This document shows, one piece after another, positions 46,577 through 55,409 of a stretch of 64,000 nt of DNA. The number at the start of each line of letters is the position of its first letter. The stretch's first letter is position 1. This stretch comes from Paenibacillus peoriae (GTDB lineage Bacteria; Bacillota; Bacilli; Paenibacillales; Paenibacillaceae). The stretch covers positions 5,737,001 to 5,801,000 of the forward strand of contig NZ_CP092831.1 of the NCBI RefSeq assembly GCF_022531965.1, given 5' to 3'. The notes beneath the pieces are model-generated. The model was given only the letters and a program-made list of their open reading frames with translations, searched no databases and was not told the DNA's origin. The position numbers were made by a program, and so were the translations under genes.

Positions 46577-47037
46577 TCTTTACGGTTCATAGCTATTAAT
46601 TTTACCGCCGAAAAATCTGCTTTACCAGCAACAGCCGCATCGTTTGATAGCGCTAGTTCATCTTTCCAAAGCATAGCTTCTATTGATTACATTTAATCTC
46701 ATTATCCACTAGCCCGTGGCTGCCACCGATGACGAACACCACATGGCTGCTTTCTTAGGCGCCGGAGCAATAGTATTCACTTGCAAACCCCTATTATACC
46801 CACATTTCCCCATACAAGGTGAGTGCTATACCTCTAGCTTAATGTATCCCAAAATCCGTTTGCCTTCCTTATCCTTAATGATCTTCACCTCAGCATTACT
46901 TAGGGTATCTGGTGTCTTTCATCAGAATTATTATGATTTAAAGCTCGAGATAAGGCATAAGACGTTTTGCATATTCTGCAATCCCTTGTACCAAATACTT
47001 TTCTTTTAATTGTCAGTCCAATAATCTGAATAAGCAT
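46577..47037 (-). pseudogene. rlmH: Decayed second copy of rlmH
   Basis: The minus strand aligns with intact rlmH over its whole length at the DNA level: start ATG 47037 after AGGAAG with CTTATTCAGATTATTGG, the AGTATTTGGT..ATTGCAG region, GTGGCTGCCACCGATGACGA on the plus strand near 46711, and a decayed GAACCGTAAAGATTA core at its end (46577-46592). A one-base loss near codon 10 and further frameshifts destroy the reading frame. By synteny with CxxH/CxxC and htrA this is the ancestral rlmH position. Confidence 0.85.
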
Positions 47038-47247
47038 ACTTCCTCATTAGTCCCGCTCTAAGTGTAAACAATATAACTCCCATACCTCCGATTGTCCAAA
47101 AAGATAATGAAACTCATACAATCTGTTACACTATTTTCTATGTAACCCCCTCATGATCCAATGTCTACCTACAAAAAGCAAACTAAAAAAAAGAGCACCT
47201 AATAGGTGCTCCAGCTCATCTCCATCTTTTTACAGCTATACGCATAC
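47038..47247. other. Short region before the DinB-like gene
   Basis: About 210 bases from the pseudogene start to the DinB stop, containing only the terminator at 47184-47211. No gene. Confidence 0.5.
47184..47211 (-). terminator. Terminator of the DinB-like gene
   Basis: Perfect 8-bp stem GAGCACCT / AGGTGCTC with a three-base loop, followed by eight T residues on the minus strand. Confidence 0.92.
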
Positions 47248-47736
47248 TCAAGCGTACAACATAAAAAAGCTCACTTCATGTCCTAGTTGCTTCAAATAAT
47301 TGTAGATCTGTGAGCGGTGATGGAATACATGGGTCACGGTCTCAATCTGCCATTGAACCTGTAGATGCCCATGCTCCATATAAAAGGCCTTCGTCGAACG
47401 GTTCAGATAATCTTCTTCGCTAAGCGAAAGAATGTAAGTCTTATAAGCCTCGAAGTTTTCCCTGAAAGCCGCAGCCAAGCGCTCGGGATCTTCCACCCCG
47501 GACAGGCTGGTTTCAATCTCTCCTACTTCACCCTCGGACTTCTCCTGCATGATCGCAAGATCCGAAGCAGGAATAAGAACAAAGTGATGTACTAACTCCA
47601 GCAGCGAGCGGAAATTGTCCTGTGGACGAAAGCTCCAATCCTCTGGACGTATTTTACGGATCAAGGCTTCCCCCGTCCGTACTCCGGTCTCCAGCTCATT
47701 CAGTAAATGACCTCGAACTTGCAGCGTTCCACTCAT
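47248..47736 (-). CDS. DinB family protein
   Basis: A 162-residue four-helix protein with the DinB/YfiT-like metal-binding histidines: LLELVHHFVLIPASD and the C-terminal VTHVFHHRSQIYNYLKQLGH. Family members are often metal-dependent thiol transferases or of unknown function. AAAGGAGAG precedes the ATG. It lies 28 bases downstream of an AraC-type gene, so the two probably form an operon. The terminator at 47184 ends it. Confidence 0.85.
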   Translation of the reverse strand: MSGTLQVRGHLLNELETGVRTGEALIRKIRPEDWSFRPQDNFRSLLELVHHFVLIPASDLAIMQEKSEGEVGEIETSLSGVEDPERLAAAFRENFEAYKTYILSLSEEDYLNRSTKAFYMEHGHLQVQWQIETVTHVFHHRSQIYNYLKQLGHEVSFFMLYA

Positions 47737-47764
47737 ATTCTCATCTCTCCTTTACCATTCTTAT

Positions 47765-48700
47765 TCATATTTTGAGTATAGCCGAAGCCTCTGGGCGTGT
47801 ATTGTAAAAATCGGACAACTTCCGTAAATCCTTAGCCGCAGTAAGCGGAGAATCTCCATAAAACCTGCGAAAATCGCGGATTAAATGCGCCTGATCGAAA
47901 AAGCTGTGCTTCAATGCCAGCTCCGTCCAATCCAGACTCCCGCCGCTTTGGATACTGTGTAGAACGCTCTGGAAGCGGACGACTTCACTGAACTTTTTGG
48001 GGCTGATCCCGATCCATTGCCCGAATTTGCGGTTAAGCTGTCTTTCACTGATCGCCTCACGCTCCGCAAGCTCCTTGACCCCCACTCTCCCACCGCTCAC
48101 AAAGATGCGATGCAGCAGGTTTTTCATCAGGTCGCAATCGTTCGTGCGTTGGCGAAACAGAAGCTGGTTAAGATACTCATCCATTATGCGCACCCGTTCA
48201 TTGAAATTCTGCGCTTCCATAATGCGCTCACCTATGACGGCGATGCTTTCGGGCCAGAGATCTTCCAAGCGATAATTACCGCCTGTAAACAAGTGAGTCG
48301 GCATCCCGTGAAAATAATGCGCACCACCCGGAAAAAAACGCACCGCAAAAATACGTGTCTCGGACCCTACTTGTCTGGTAGACACGAACGGATTCGTAAA
48401 TGTCCCGCAGTACGAGAGTTCCTGACGCTTACTCACCGAGTCGTATTCTAATAGAATATCCGTACAGCCGTCAGGTAATACCCGCTCCATGGTTTCTTCC
48501 TGCGGCAGGCTTAACGAAGCGGTGTCTTCGTACGAAGCTGCTAGATTCCCCTCTACCACCCTATTAGCCGGACCGGACTCCCAATAGCAAGCTACATAAG
48601 CTCTCAGCGCGGCAGAGGGCTTTTGTTCGATATAATACGTGGACAGATCACTTCCATTGACTTGAAGGGGACGAAATAGTGAATGCAGCAAAGGGTCCAT
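47765..48700 (-). CDS. AraC family regulator with DUF6597-like N-terminal domain
   Basis: A 311-residue regulator. The N-terminal YIEQKPSAALRAYVACYWES, PDGCTDILLEY and RFFPGGAHYF segments match the DUF6597-like cupin half; two C-terminal helix-turn-helices follow, with the signature ALKHSFFDQAHLIRDFRRFY near residue 265. AGGAG lies about ten bases before the ATG. The downstream DinB-like gene is likely co-transcribed and may be autoregulated with it. Confidence 0.88.
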   Translation of the reverse strand: MDPLLHSLFRPLQVNGSDLSTYYIEQKPSAALRAYVACYWESGPANRVVEGNLAASYEDTASLSLPQEETMERVLPDGCTDILLEYDSVSKRQELSYCGTFTNPFVSTRQVGSETRIFAVRFFPGGAHYFHGMPTHLFTGGNYRLEDLWPESIAVIGERIMEAQNFNERVRIMDEYLNQLLFRQRTNDCDLMKNLLHRIFVSGGRVGVKELAEREAISERQLNRKFGQWIGISPKKFSEVVRFQSVLHSIQSGGSLDWTELALKHSFFDQAHLIRDFRRFYGDSPLTAAKDLRKLSDFYNTRPEASAILKI

Positions 48701-48823
48701 CCATCGTTCACTCCTGTCTCAGCACGTGGTGGGAATAAATATAGCTCTATGTATGGGGTGTTTTTGCAATAAATCCTGGTATACAAAAAGGACGTTTCTG
48801 CCCGAAACGCCCGTGCTTGTTTT

Positions 48824-49066
48824 TTAGACGACCAAAAACTCTGCTTTCTTCTCACATTCCTTGCACTTCACTGGAGGGTCCCAATCCGAAAATTTCGTTT
48901 CCTTGAGATCGACGACATCCGGTGCATCCTCGTATTCATCGACGAACATATCAATTGCCAGTTCCACATGCTCTTTACATACCACGTACATTCCAGTTGC
49001 ATCCCTTTCCGTTTGAAGCTCTCCGTGTTGTAGGTGTGTCAAAACTGCCTTCTTTTGTTCTACCAC
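48824..49066 (-). CDS. CxxH/CxxC protein, BA_5709 family
   Basis: An 80-residue protein with VCKEHVE (C-x-x-H) and VKCKECEKKAEF (C-x-x-C), an acidic middle, and a hydrophobic end, as in the small CxxH/CxxC family found between htrA and rlmH in Bacillus. It therefore marks the ancestral rlmH neighbourhood. GTG start at 49066; no clear ribosome site seen. Metal binding is likely but its role is unknown. Confidence 0.82.
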   Translation of the reverse strand: MVEQKKAVLTHLQHGELQTERDATGMYVVCKEHVELAIDMFVDEYEDAPDVVDLKETKFSDWDPPVKCKECEKKAEFLVV

Positions 49067-49096
49067 ACTTGACGCGGAAAGGAAAGGGCTTGCCTA

Positions 49097-49861
49097 CTAT
49101 CCCTGACGTTTGGTCTTAAAAATGAGGAAATTACTGACGTTCAGGTCTTCACGGAAATGGGGAAATTTCTCCAGCATGTCAGCAGACGGCTTCGGTTCGA
49201 TCATTCCATCCAACAACAAACCCGCCACAACAATGGTCTGTACATAGCTGCCCAGCGTACGGTGAAAATACAAAAGCTTTTCCTCCTGATCATAAGGAAT
49301 CGCTTGCTCCAGAGGGCCTTCGTTGAAATATTGATCCACTTTCCAATACAGCTTTTTCCCTGTCTCATCCTTCACCCATCCACTCTGCGGCGTCAGAAAG
49401 CACGGATGCAGAATAGAAAAAATAAAGTTACCTCCCGGAACTAATAACCGCCGCATTTCGGCAATCGCCCGCTCATAATGAGCCAAGTCCTGAATGACCA
49501 TATTGGACACGATCAGATCAAAGCTCTGGTCCCCGAACATCTCCAGCTTTTCCAGATTGCCATGGTGATATGTAATTCCCAACGTTGACGGCGTTCGCTC
49601 TTTGGCTAGCCTCAGCATCTCTGTCGAGTAATCGACAGCCTCTACCAAAGCACCCGCCCTGGCCATTTTCCGGCTTAGATAGCCTTCGCCACAGCCGGCA
49701 TCCAGCACTTTTTTGCCCTCAAGGGGTTCCATACAAGCTTGCAATGCCGGATTCAGCAGGACTTCGCGAGACCGATCCCCTTCCTCCGTGTACTTGGCCG
49801 TAAAGTTTTCTGCATGCATATCCCAGCGTCGAATGGCCTCTTCCGTGTCCCACTTATTCAT
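49097..49861 (-). CDS. Class I SAM-dependent methyltransferase
   Basis: A 254-residue methyltransferase. Motif I VLDAGCGEGYLSRKMARAGA is near residues 50-69, motif II in VEAVDYSTEML, and the DLIVSNMVIQDLAHYERAI segment after motif III. Its C-terminal part (VDQYFNEGPLEQ, IEPKPSADMLEKFPHFREDL) is typical of UbiE/ methyltransf_11-type proteins of unknown substrate. ATG 49861 lies seven bases after AAGGAG; ATG 49867 abuts it. The CxxH/CxxC gene is about 30 bases downstream. Confidence 0.88.
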   Translation of the reverse strand: MNKWDTEEAIRRWDMHAENFTAKYTEEGDRSREVLLNPALQACMEPLEGKKVLDAGCGEGYLSRKMARAGALVEAVDYSTEMLRLAKERTPSTLGITYHHGNLEKLEMFGDQSFDLIVSNMVIQDLAHYERAIAEMRRLLVPGGNFIFSILHPCFLTPQSGWVKDETGKKLYWKVDQYFNEGPLEQAIPYDQEEKLLYFHRTLGSYVQTIVVAGLLLDGMIEPKPSADMLEKFPHFREDLNVSNFLIFKTKRQG

Positions 49862-50052
49862 ATTCATCTCCTTCTTTCTTTTGTATTTACAAATCCGATG
49901 CTATACTACAATCCACGTAGGGCCATAGATTCTACACTCATTTCTGTATTTTTTCAATAATAACGCTTACAAATTTAAAATATCTAATTAACACATGATT
50001 TTTATATAAATTATACAGGTATTCCATATTCAAATAGTGTGGTAGTGTTTAT

Positions 50053-50067
50053 TAGAAAGCGCTTTCA
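50053..50067. promoter_or_regulatory. CcpA cre site upstream of the cellulase gene
   Basis: AGAAAGCGCTTTCA within 50054-50067 closely matches the cre consensus and lies about 30 bases before the cellulase start, in the promoter-to-start zone, predicting repression by preferred sugars. Confidence 0.8.
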
Positions 50068-50093
50068 AAAATAACTTTGTAAAGGGGCCTGTT

Positions 50094-51815
50094 ATGTTAA
50101 AACGAAGACCCGTTTCATTACTGTCGTTGACGCTTGCCATCACCCTATTATTATCTACGTTCGCATCCGTTGCCGCTGCTGCCGAATCTGACGGACAAGC
50201 ACCGCAAGCTGCGGCTGCGAGCAGCCTGCAATCGTATGTGGAAGCCATGCAGCCTGGATGGAATTTGGGAAATTCTCTGGATGCTGTCGGGGCAGATGAG
50301 ACAGCCTGGGGTAATCCGCGCATTACTCAGGCGTTGATTCAGCAAATTGCTGCCCAAGGGTACAAAAGCATACGCATCCCCGTCACCTGGGATAAGCACA
50401 TTGGAGCCGCACCAACCTATACCGTTGAGTCCGCCTACATGAACCGTGTGGAAGAGGTTGTTCGCTGGGCACTGGACGTCAATCTGTACGTCATGATCAA
50501 TGTCCATCATGATTCTTGGACGTGGGTAAGCAGTATGGAACCCAAACATGATGAGGTGCTGGCTCGCTATAACGCATTATGGACACAAATTGCCCCGCGC
50601 TTTAAAGATCAGCCTAACAAGCTAATGTTTGAAAGCATTAACGAACCTCGTTTCTCCGAAGGAGGGACTACGGATGAAGCGAAAATGAACCAGATGCTCC
50701 AGGAACTGAATATATCCTTCCACAAAATTGTCCGTGCTTCTGGCGGTAAAAATGCCACTCGTCCCCTTGTTCTGCCTGGTTTGGACACCGCACCTGCTCA
50801 GACCAAAATCAATGAGCTGTACAACACGATAACCAAGCTGAACGATCCCAACCTGATTGCCACCGTCCACTATTATGGTTATTGGCCTTTCAGTGTAAAT
50901 ATTGCAGGCCATACTACTTTTGATAAAGATACTAAAAACGATATCATCCAAACCTTTGATAACGTCTATAACACCTTTGTAGCCAAGGGGATTCCGGTCA
51001 TTGTCGGTGAATATGGCCTGCTCGGCTTCGATAAACATACAGGCGTGATTGAACAGGGCGAAAAGCTAAAATTCTTCGAGTTCCTGACCTACTACATGAA
51101 GGAGAAGAAAATAACAGGCATACTCTGGGATAACGGCCAGCATTTTAATCGCACAACGTACAAATGGTCTGATCCCGAACTCTTTAATGTTATTAAAGCC
51201 AGCCTAAAAGGGCGTTCCTCCAATGCAGACCGTGACCTCATTCACTTGAAGAAAGGCACCTCTGCTCAGGACACCAAAGTCACCTTAAACCTGAACGGCA
51301 ATCAGCTGAACACACTCAGTGCTAACAGCAAGCAACTGAAACAGGGCACCGACTATACGCTGAGCGGAGATACATTAACGTTCAAGGCCAGCTTGCTCAC
51401 CAGCCTGACCACCTCCGGTAAATATGGGGAGAATGCCGCCATTACCGCTAAGTTTAACAAGGGGGCAGACTGGAATTTTAGAGTCGTCGTGTATGATACC
51501 CCAAAATTAAGTGCTGTCGAAGGGACTACTCAAGCCTTTACCATTCCAACAGACTTCCGTGGTAGCCAGCTTGCCACGATGGAAGCCGTGTATACGAATG
51601 GTGGTAACGCCGGTCCACAGGATTGGACACCCTATAAAGAATTTGGCAATACCTTTTCCCCTGCCTATGATGCCAATGGGATCAAGCTATTGCCTGAATT
51701 TTTTAATAGTGTAAAAGATGGTGAAGTCACGCTAAAGTTCCACTTCTGGAGCGGCGATGTGGTGACATACAAAATCACTAAGAGCGGAACCCGTGTAACG
51801 GGAACGACATCTTAA
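50094..51815 (+). CDS. Secreted GH5 cellulase/glucanase with CBM_X2 and CBM46-like modules
   Basis: A 573-residue secreted enzyme. A signal peptide (MLKRRPVSLLSLTLAITLLL) likely ends near ASVAAAA. The GH5 catalytic domain covers about residues 45-365, with acid/base Glu in FESINEPRF (near 184) and nucleophile in VIVGEYGLLG (near 305), and GWNLGNSLDA at its start. A CBM_X2-like module (about 378-470) and a CBM46-like module (about 475-570, ending FHFWSGDVVTYKITKSG) follow, as in GH5 subfamily 4 endoglucanases. AAAGGGG lies eight bases before the ATG. cre upstream; terminator after. Confidence 0.93.
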   Translation: MLKRRPVSLLSLTLAITLLLSTFASVAAAAESDGQAPQAAAASSLQSYVEAMQPGWNLGNSLDAVGADETAWGNPRITQALIQQIAAQGYKSIRIPVTWDKHIGAAPTYTVESAYMNRVEEVVRWALDVNLYVMINVHHDSWTWVSSMEPKHDEVLARYNALWTQIAPRFKDQPNKLMFESINEPRFSEGGTTDEAKMNQMLQELNISFHKIVRASGGKNATRPLVLPGLDTAPAQTKINELYNTITKLNDPNLIATVHYYGYWPFSVNIAGHTTFDKDTKNDIIQTFDNVYNTFVAKGIPVIVGEYGLLGFDKHTGVIEQGEKLKFFEFLTYYMKEKKITGILWDNGQHFNRTTYKWSDPELFNVIKASLKGRSSNADRDLIHLKKGTSAQDTKVTLNLNGNQLNTLSANSKQLKQGTDYTLSGDTLTFKASLLTSLTTSGKYGENAAITAKFNKGADWNFRVVVYDTPKLSAVEGTTQAFTIPTDFRGSQLATMEAVYTNGGNAGPQDWTPYKEFGNTFSPAYDANGIKLLPEFFNSVKDGEVTLKFHFWSGDVVTYKITKSGTRVTGTTS

Positions 51816-51838
51816 TCTAAGGCGCAGCAGAAGATCGA

Positions 51839-51877
51839 AAAAGGCGTTCCCGGAACTAAGCCGGTGAACGCCTTTTT
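51839..51877 (+). terminator. Terminator of the cellulase gene
   Basis: Stem AAAAGGCGTTC / GAACGCCTTTTT with an inner CCGG pair, just before the end of htrA; T-rich on the plus strand. Confidence 0.9.
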
Positions 51878-51900
51878 ATAGTTAAGCCTATAATCATACC

Positions 51901-53136
51901 TTAGCCTTCCGGCTTATCTGTTAATTTTAACGTCATCGTTTCTTCCTTGCCTGCCCGGTAAAAAGTAACTTTCAGCTCATCGCCAATTTTCTTGTTATCG
52001 TACAAGTAGCGACGCAAATCAAGCGTAGAGTTAATCGGTTCGCTATCAAACGCTGTAATGACATCGTTCAGCTTCAAGCCAGCCTCTTTGGCAGGACCGT
52101 GGGCTTCCAGAACGACTGCTCCATTCTTCACGCTGTCCGGCAGCTTGAGCTCCTTGCGCTGAGTTTCATCCAGCGGTGCATATTCATTATTGAGATCGAC
52201 CGTGTATACCCCCAGATAAGGGCGGGTGATCTTGCCGTCCTCAACCAGTTCATTCACCGTTTTCATTACCTCATTGGCGGGAATAGCGAAACCAAGTCCC
52301 TCAACACCAGTATCAGCGATTTTCATCGTATTGATGCCAATCACACGTCCGTCCAGATCGACCAGCGCGCCGCCGCTGTTTCCCTCATTAATCGCCGCAT
52401 CGGTCTGGATGACATGCTGCTCCCAGTCATATACCCCATCCTGATTAATGGAAATCGGAATGATGCGATTCGTATAGCTTACTATACCGGAGGTAAGCGT
52501 ATCTCCCAAGCCAAGCGGGTTGCCAATAGCAATGACCGTTTCACCCAGACGAAGTTTGCTGGAGTCGCCGATATCCGCTACTGTGCTAATGCCTTTATCG
52601 TCAACTGCCAGTACCGCGATATCACTAATGCGATCCTTCCCGATCAGCTTTGCCTCTTTTCTGACACCGTCTACCGTTACAATATCCAGATCATCCGATC
52701 CTTCGACCACATGGTTATTCGTCATAATGAAGGCTTTGCCCGAACTCACTCGGAAAATGACACCCGATCCAAGCGCGGATTGTTCCGTACTTTTACCCTC
52801 TTCATCTTTCAGATTCACGATGCTAACGACGGCTGGGCGCACTTTGGCTGCCGCCTGCACAATCCGGTCATACGGGTCACCCGCTGCTTGCCGCAAGGGA
52901 TAGTGACTGGCTCCGCTTACCGCTGTAGTGGAGGGCAGACCTGTAATAAAACTGAACAGAAGCACGGCAATCACTGCACTGACTGCACCGCTAATGACAG
53001 CAGCTTGCACCGGACTTACTCCACGCTTCCTGTGTGGCCAACGTCCCCGTCCTCCACGGCGTGCCTTAAATGCCATTTTTTTAGCCGCACGTGTGGATAC
53101 CTTCGTTGAATAAAAATCGTCCTCAAACAAGCCCAT
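51901..53136 (-). CDS. htrA: HtrA-type membrane serine protease
   Basis: A 411-residue trypsin-like protease of the cell envelope. A basic cytoplasmic N-terminus (FKARRGGRGRWPHRKRG) precedes one membrane segment at about 50-72. The protease domain shows His in TNNHVVEG, Asp in SDIAVLAV and Ser in EGNSGGALVDL; a PDZ domain ends the protein (KNGAVVLEAHGPAKEAGLKL). ATG 53136 lies six bases after GGGGAGAGG. As in Bacillus (yyxA), it lies by the walRK operon, where it handles misfolded exported proteins. Confidence 0.93.
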   Translation of the reverse strand: MGLFEDDFYSTKVSTRAAKKMAFKARRGGRGRWPHRKRGVSPVQAAVISGAVSAVIAVLLFSFITGLPSTTAVSGASHYPLRQAAGDPYDRIVQAAAKVRPAVVSIVNLKDEEGKSTEQSALGSGVIFRVSSGKAFIMTNNHVVEGSDDLDIVTVDGVRKEAKLIGKDRISDIAVLAVDDKGISTVADIGDSSKLRLGETVIAIGNPLGLGDTLTSGIVSYTNRIIPISINQDGVYDWEQHVIQTDAAINEGNSGGALVDLDGRVIGINTMKIADTGVEGLGFAIPANEVMKTVNELVEDGKITRPYLGVYTVDLNNEYAPLDETQRKELKLPDSVKNGAVVLEAHGPAKEAGLKLNDVITAFDSEPINSTLDLRRYLYDNKKIGDELKVTFYRAGKEETMTLKLTDKPEG

Positions 53137-53635
53137 GCTAATCCTCTCCCCTTCGTTGTCATGCACCGACACTCACTAAAAAATTAGGGCTATTCGGGCT
53201 TGCGCCAACCTATGCTACAGAGAACCTGCTCCGTTGAACATCTCAAATGGATTGAATATCCCTTATCATCGGAATCCAGCAACCAATCGTTCCGGCCTAC
53301 TTATTAATCACCACAAATGGTGCCTTCCTAAGCAACCGAATCTCATAAATTAGCATACACGCCGAATCTGACTCCGAATAGAGGAAAAAAGAGGAATGAT
53401 TTCCAAACCAATGGACTACAATAGTAACAAGTCTTCTATTCTATTACAAAATGATCGTCTCATAGAGACGTTCTGGCCTGTTCCCGTCCGCTTAAAGCTG
53501 CCTATACTTTCGATGAGAGCCTTCCTTCAGAAAGCTTTCCGTTGTTAGCTTTATTGTATCACAGCACTTAGCAAAACCACAGGCAGAACCAAGCTCATTG
53601 CACGCCATTTCTAAAATATTTTTTAGGAGGAATAT
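53137..53635. other. Intergenic region between htrA and a small gene
   Basis: About 500 bases containing the divergent promoters of htrA and the gene at 53636. The region is AT-rich with no recognised operator or RNA. An AGGAGG at 53625-53630 serves the small gene. Confidence 0.4.
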
Positions 53636-53845
53636 ATGATGAATTCACATCGTTCGGCTATGGATGAAGTTCGCATGGCTGCCAAGCTGGCGGATTTGAA
53701 AGACGAGCATTACCGCAATACACTGGCGCTAAGTACATTGATTGAACTACTGGTGGACAAAGGCGTAGTGACCCGTGAAGAGGTAGAACGCAAAGCCGCC
53801 GAGCTGGACAGCTTTATGGCTCACTTACCTTATCCCAAGGTGTAG
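53636..53845 (+). CDS. Small hypothetical protein
   Basis: A 69-residue, helix-rich protein with DLKDEHYRNTLALSTLIELL and VTREEVERKAAELDSFM. AGGAGG directly precedes the two adjacent ATG codons (53636, 53639). Its end overlaps the end of walJ on the other strand by about 30 bases. I cannot name its function. Confidence 0.65.
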   Translation: MMNSHRSAMDEVRMAAKLADLKDEHYRNTLALSTLIELLVDKGVVTREEVERKAAELDSFMAHLPYPKV

Positions 53846-54620
53846 GACGATCATAGTACGTATCACACAGTCGAAATTCACTATCCTTGTAAAAACAGCC
53901 GCGGTCTTCCATCGCCCCGCGTACAGTCAGCTTCGCGAGTTCCATCATATTGTGGTCGCGGCTCAAATGTGCCAAATACGTTCGCTTCGTCCGTCCTGTC
54001 AGCAGCTCGCTAAGAATCGCGCCCGCCATCTCATTAGATAAATGACCGATATCGCTGAGAATACGGCGCTTGATGTTCCACGGATAACGACCCATACGTA
54101 GCATTTCCACATCATGATTAGACTCCAGCACCAATACATCCGCATCTGATATCGCCTGTTTCACTTTGTCGCTGACATAGCCAAGATCGGTCGCTACACT
54201 CAGCTTCTCCGCCCCATCATAAAAGCTATATCCTACAGGCTCGGCCGCATCATGGGATATACCAAAAGACTCCACGCGTAATGACTCAAATTCTCGCGTT
54301 GCGCCTGTCTCCAATATTCTACGGTTATCGTCTGCAATTTGCCCAACAGCATTGCTGATGGCAAACCATGTCTTCTCGTTAGCATATATAGGTAAATTAT
54401 ATTTACGCGCCATGGCGCCTAGTCCTTTAACATGATCGGAATGCTCATGCGTGACCAAAATACCATCCAACTCTTCTCCGCTCAGCTCGCGTTCTTTCAG
54501 CAATTCGTCAATACGCTTCGCGCTGAGACCCGCATCGATGAGCAATGTCGTGTCTTCGTTCCGCACAACGGTAGCGTTGCCGGTCGAACCGCTCGACAGC
54601 ACGGTAAATGAAATCCCCAT
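53814..54620 (-). CDS. walJ: Metallo-beta-lactamase-fold phosphodiesterase/nuclease of the wal operon
   Basis: A 268-residue metallo-beta-lactamase-fold protein (YycJ). Metal ligands THEHSDHVKGL near residues 57-67, then ESNHDVEML and YLAHLSRDHN near the end, match the known WalJ family, whose members act on DNA/RNA and influence coordination of cell division with replication. It is the last gene of the walRKHIJ operon. Its length and order match Bacillus yycJ. Confidence 0.93.
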   Translation of the reverse strand: MGISFTVLSSGSTGNATVVRNEDTTLLIDAGLSAKRIDELLKERELSGEELDGILVTHEHSDHVKGLGAMARKYNLPIYANEKTWFAISNAVGQIADDNRRILETGATREFESLRVESFGISHDAAEPVGYSFYDGAEKLSVATDLGYVSDKVKQAISDADVLVLESNHDVEMLRMGRYPWNIKRRILSDIGHLSNEMAGAILSELLTGRTKRTYLAHLSRDHNMMELAKLTVRGAMEDRGCFYKDSEFRLCDTYYDRPTPWDKVSEP

Positions 54621-54626
54621 ATCTGT

Positions 54627-55391
54627 TCAAGACCCTTCTGTATGTTCTGTCTTTGGACTAATGACATCTCCGTTCATCTGCACATAATACACACCTTTTC
54701 CGTTGTCCAGCATAAACCGCCACACGGGGGCAGCCACCTGACTATCGGAGTTAAAGGTCTGTCCGTAATAACCGAGCCGGATATCCTTCACAATCGTATC
54801 ACGCGGCAAATAGCCGTCGATCAGCCTTGCCAGTGCTTTGGACGCAGGCAGCATTTTCTTTGCCTCATCCGAAGGCTGGAGCTCGACCTTAATTTTGCGA
54901 TACCCTGTAATCTTTTGATTGCTGTAAAACAGAGCCAGCTTCACATTAAATAACGGCCATTTGCCCTGAACCAGCGGATGAAGTACAAAAGCATCTGCTT
55001 GTCCGGATGCCAATTCCTCCTGAACATCCAGCGGATCGTACTGAAAGTTATCGATATCCTTGATTTGTGGCTCCAATGCCTCCACTAGCGCATCATGGGT
55101 GAATACCAGTTTGCTATCCACTGGCTTCACCAGCTGCACACGATCATCCTTTTCTCCACTATGAACGTATGTGTAAGAGAGTTTAGGCAGCTGCGGGGTA
55201 TCGCCGGGAATCGGAGCCAGCACCTGAATGCTTTTCTCTTCCATTAAACGCTGCGTATTTTCATCCAATGAAGTAAAATCCAGACTCGGCCCTGCCGTTT
55301 CCTGCGCATCATGCCACAATTGGTAACCCAATACCACATTGAGCAGCAAAAATGTACAGATCAATACGTTCTTGGCGCGGCTCCAATCCAT
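54627..55391 (-). CDS. yycI: WalI/YycI regulatory protein of WalRK
   Basis: A 254-residue membrane-anchored protein with one N-terminal membrane helix (VLICTFLLLNVVLGYQLW) and an extracytoplasmic domain (ADAFVLHPLVQGKWPLFNVK, DGYLPRDTIVKDIRLGYYGQ). In Bacillus, YycI and YycH form a complex that restrains the WalK kinase. Position, orientation and topology match. Confidence 0.92.
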   Translation of the reverse strand: MDWSRAKNVLICTFLLLNVVLGYQLWHDAQETAGPSLDFTSLDENTQRLMEEKSIQVLAPIPGDTPQLPKLSYTYVHSGEKDDRVQLVKPVDSKLVFTHDALVEALEPQIKDIDNFQYDPLDVQEELASGQADAFVLHPLVQGKWPLFNVKLALFYSNQKITGYRKIKVELQPSDEAKKMLPASKALARLIDGYLPRDTIVKDIRLGYYGQTFNSDSQVAAPVWRFMLDNGKGVYYVQMNGDVISPKTEHTEGS

Positions 55392-55409
55392 TCCCGTTCC
55401 CCCTTCCTG

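Noticed and set aside
52099..53109. Long rightward open frame of 336 codons opposite htrA
   Set aside because: It lies entirely antisense to htrA, whose catalytic motifs are intact, and its translation is low-complexity; it is a shadow of htrA codon bias.
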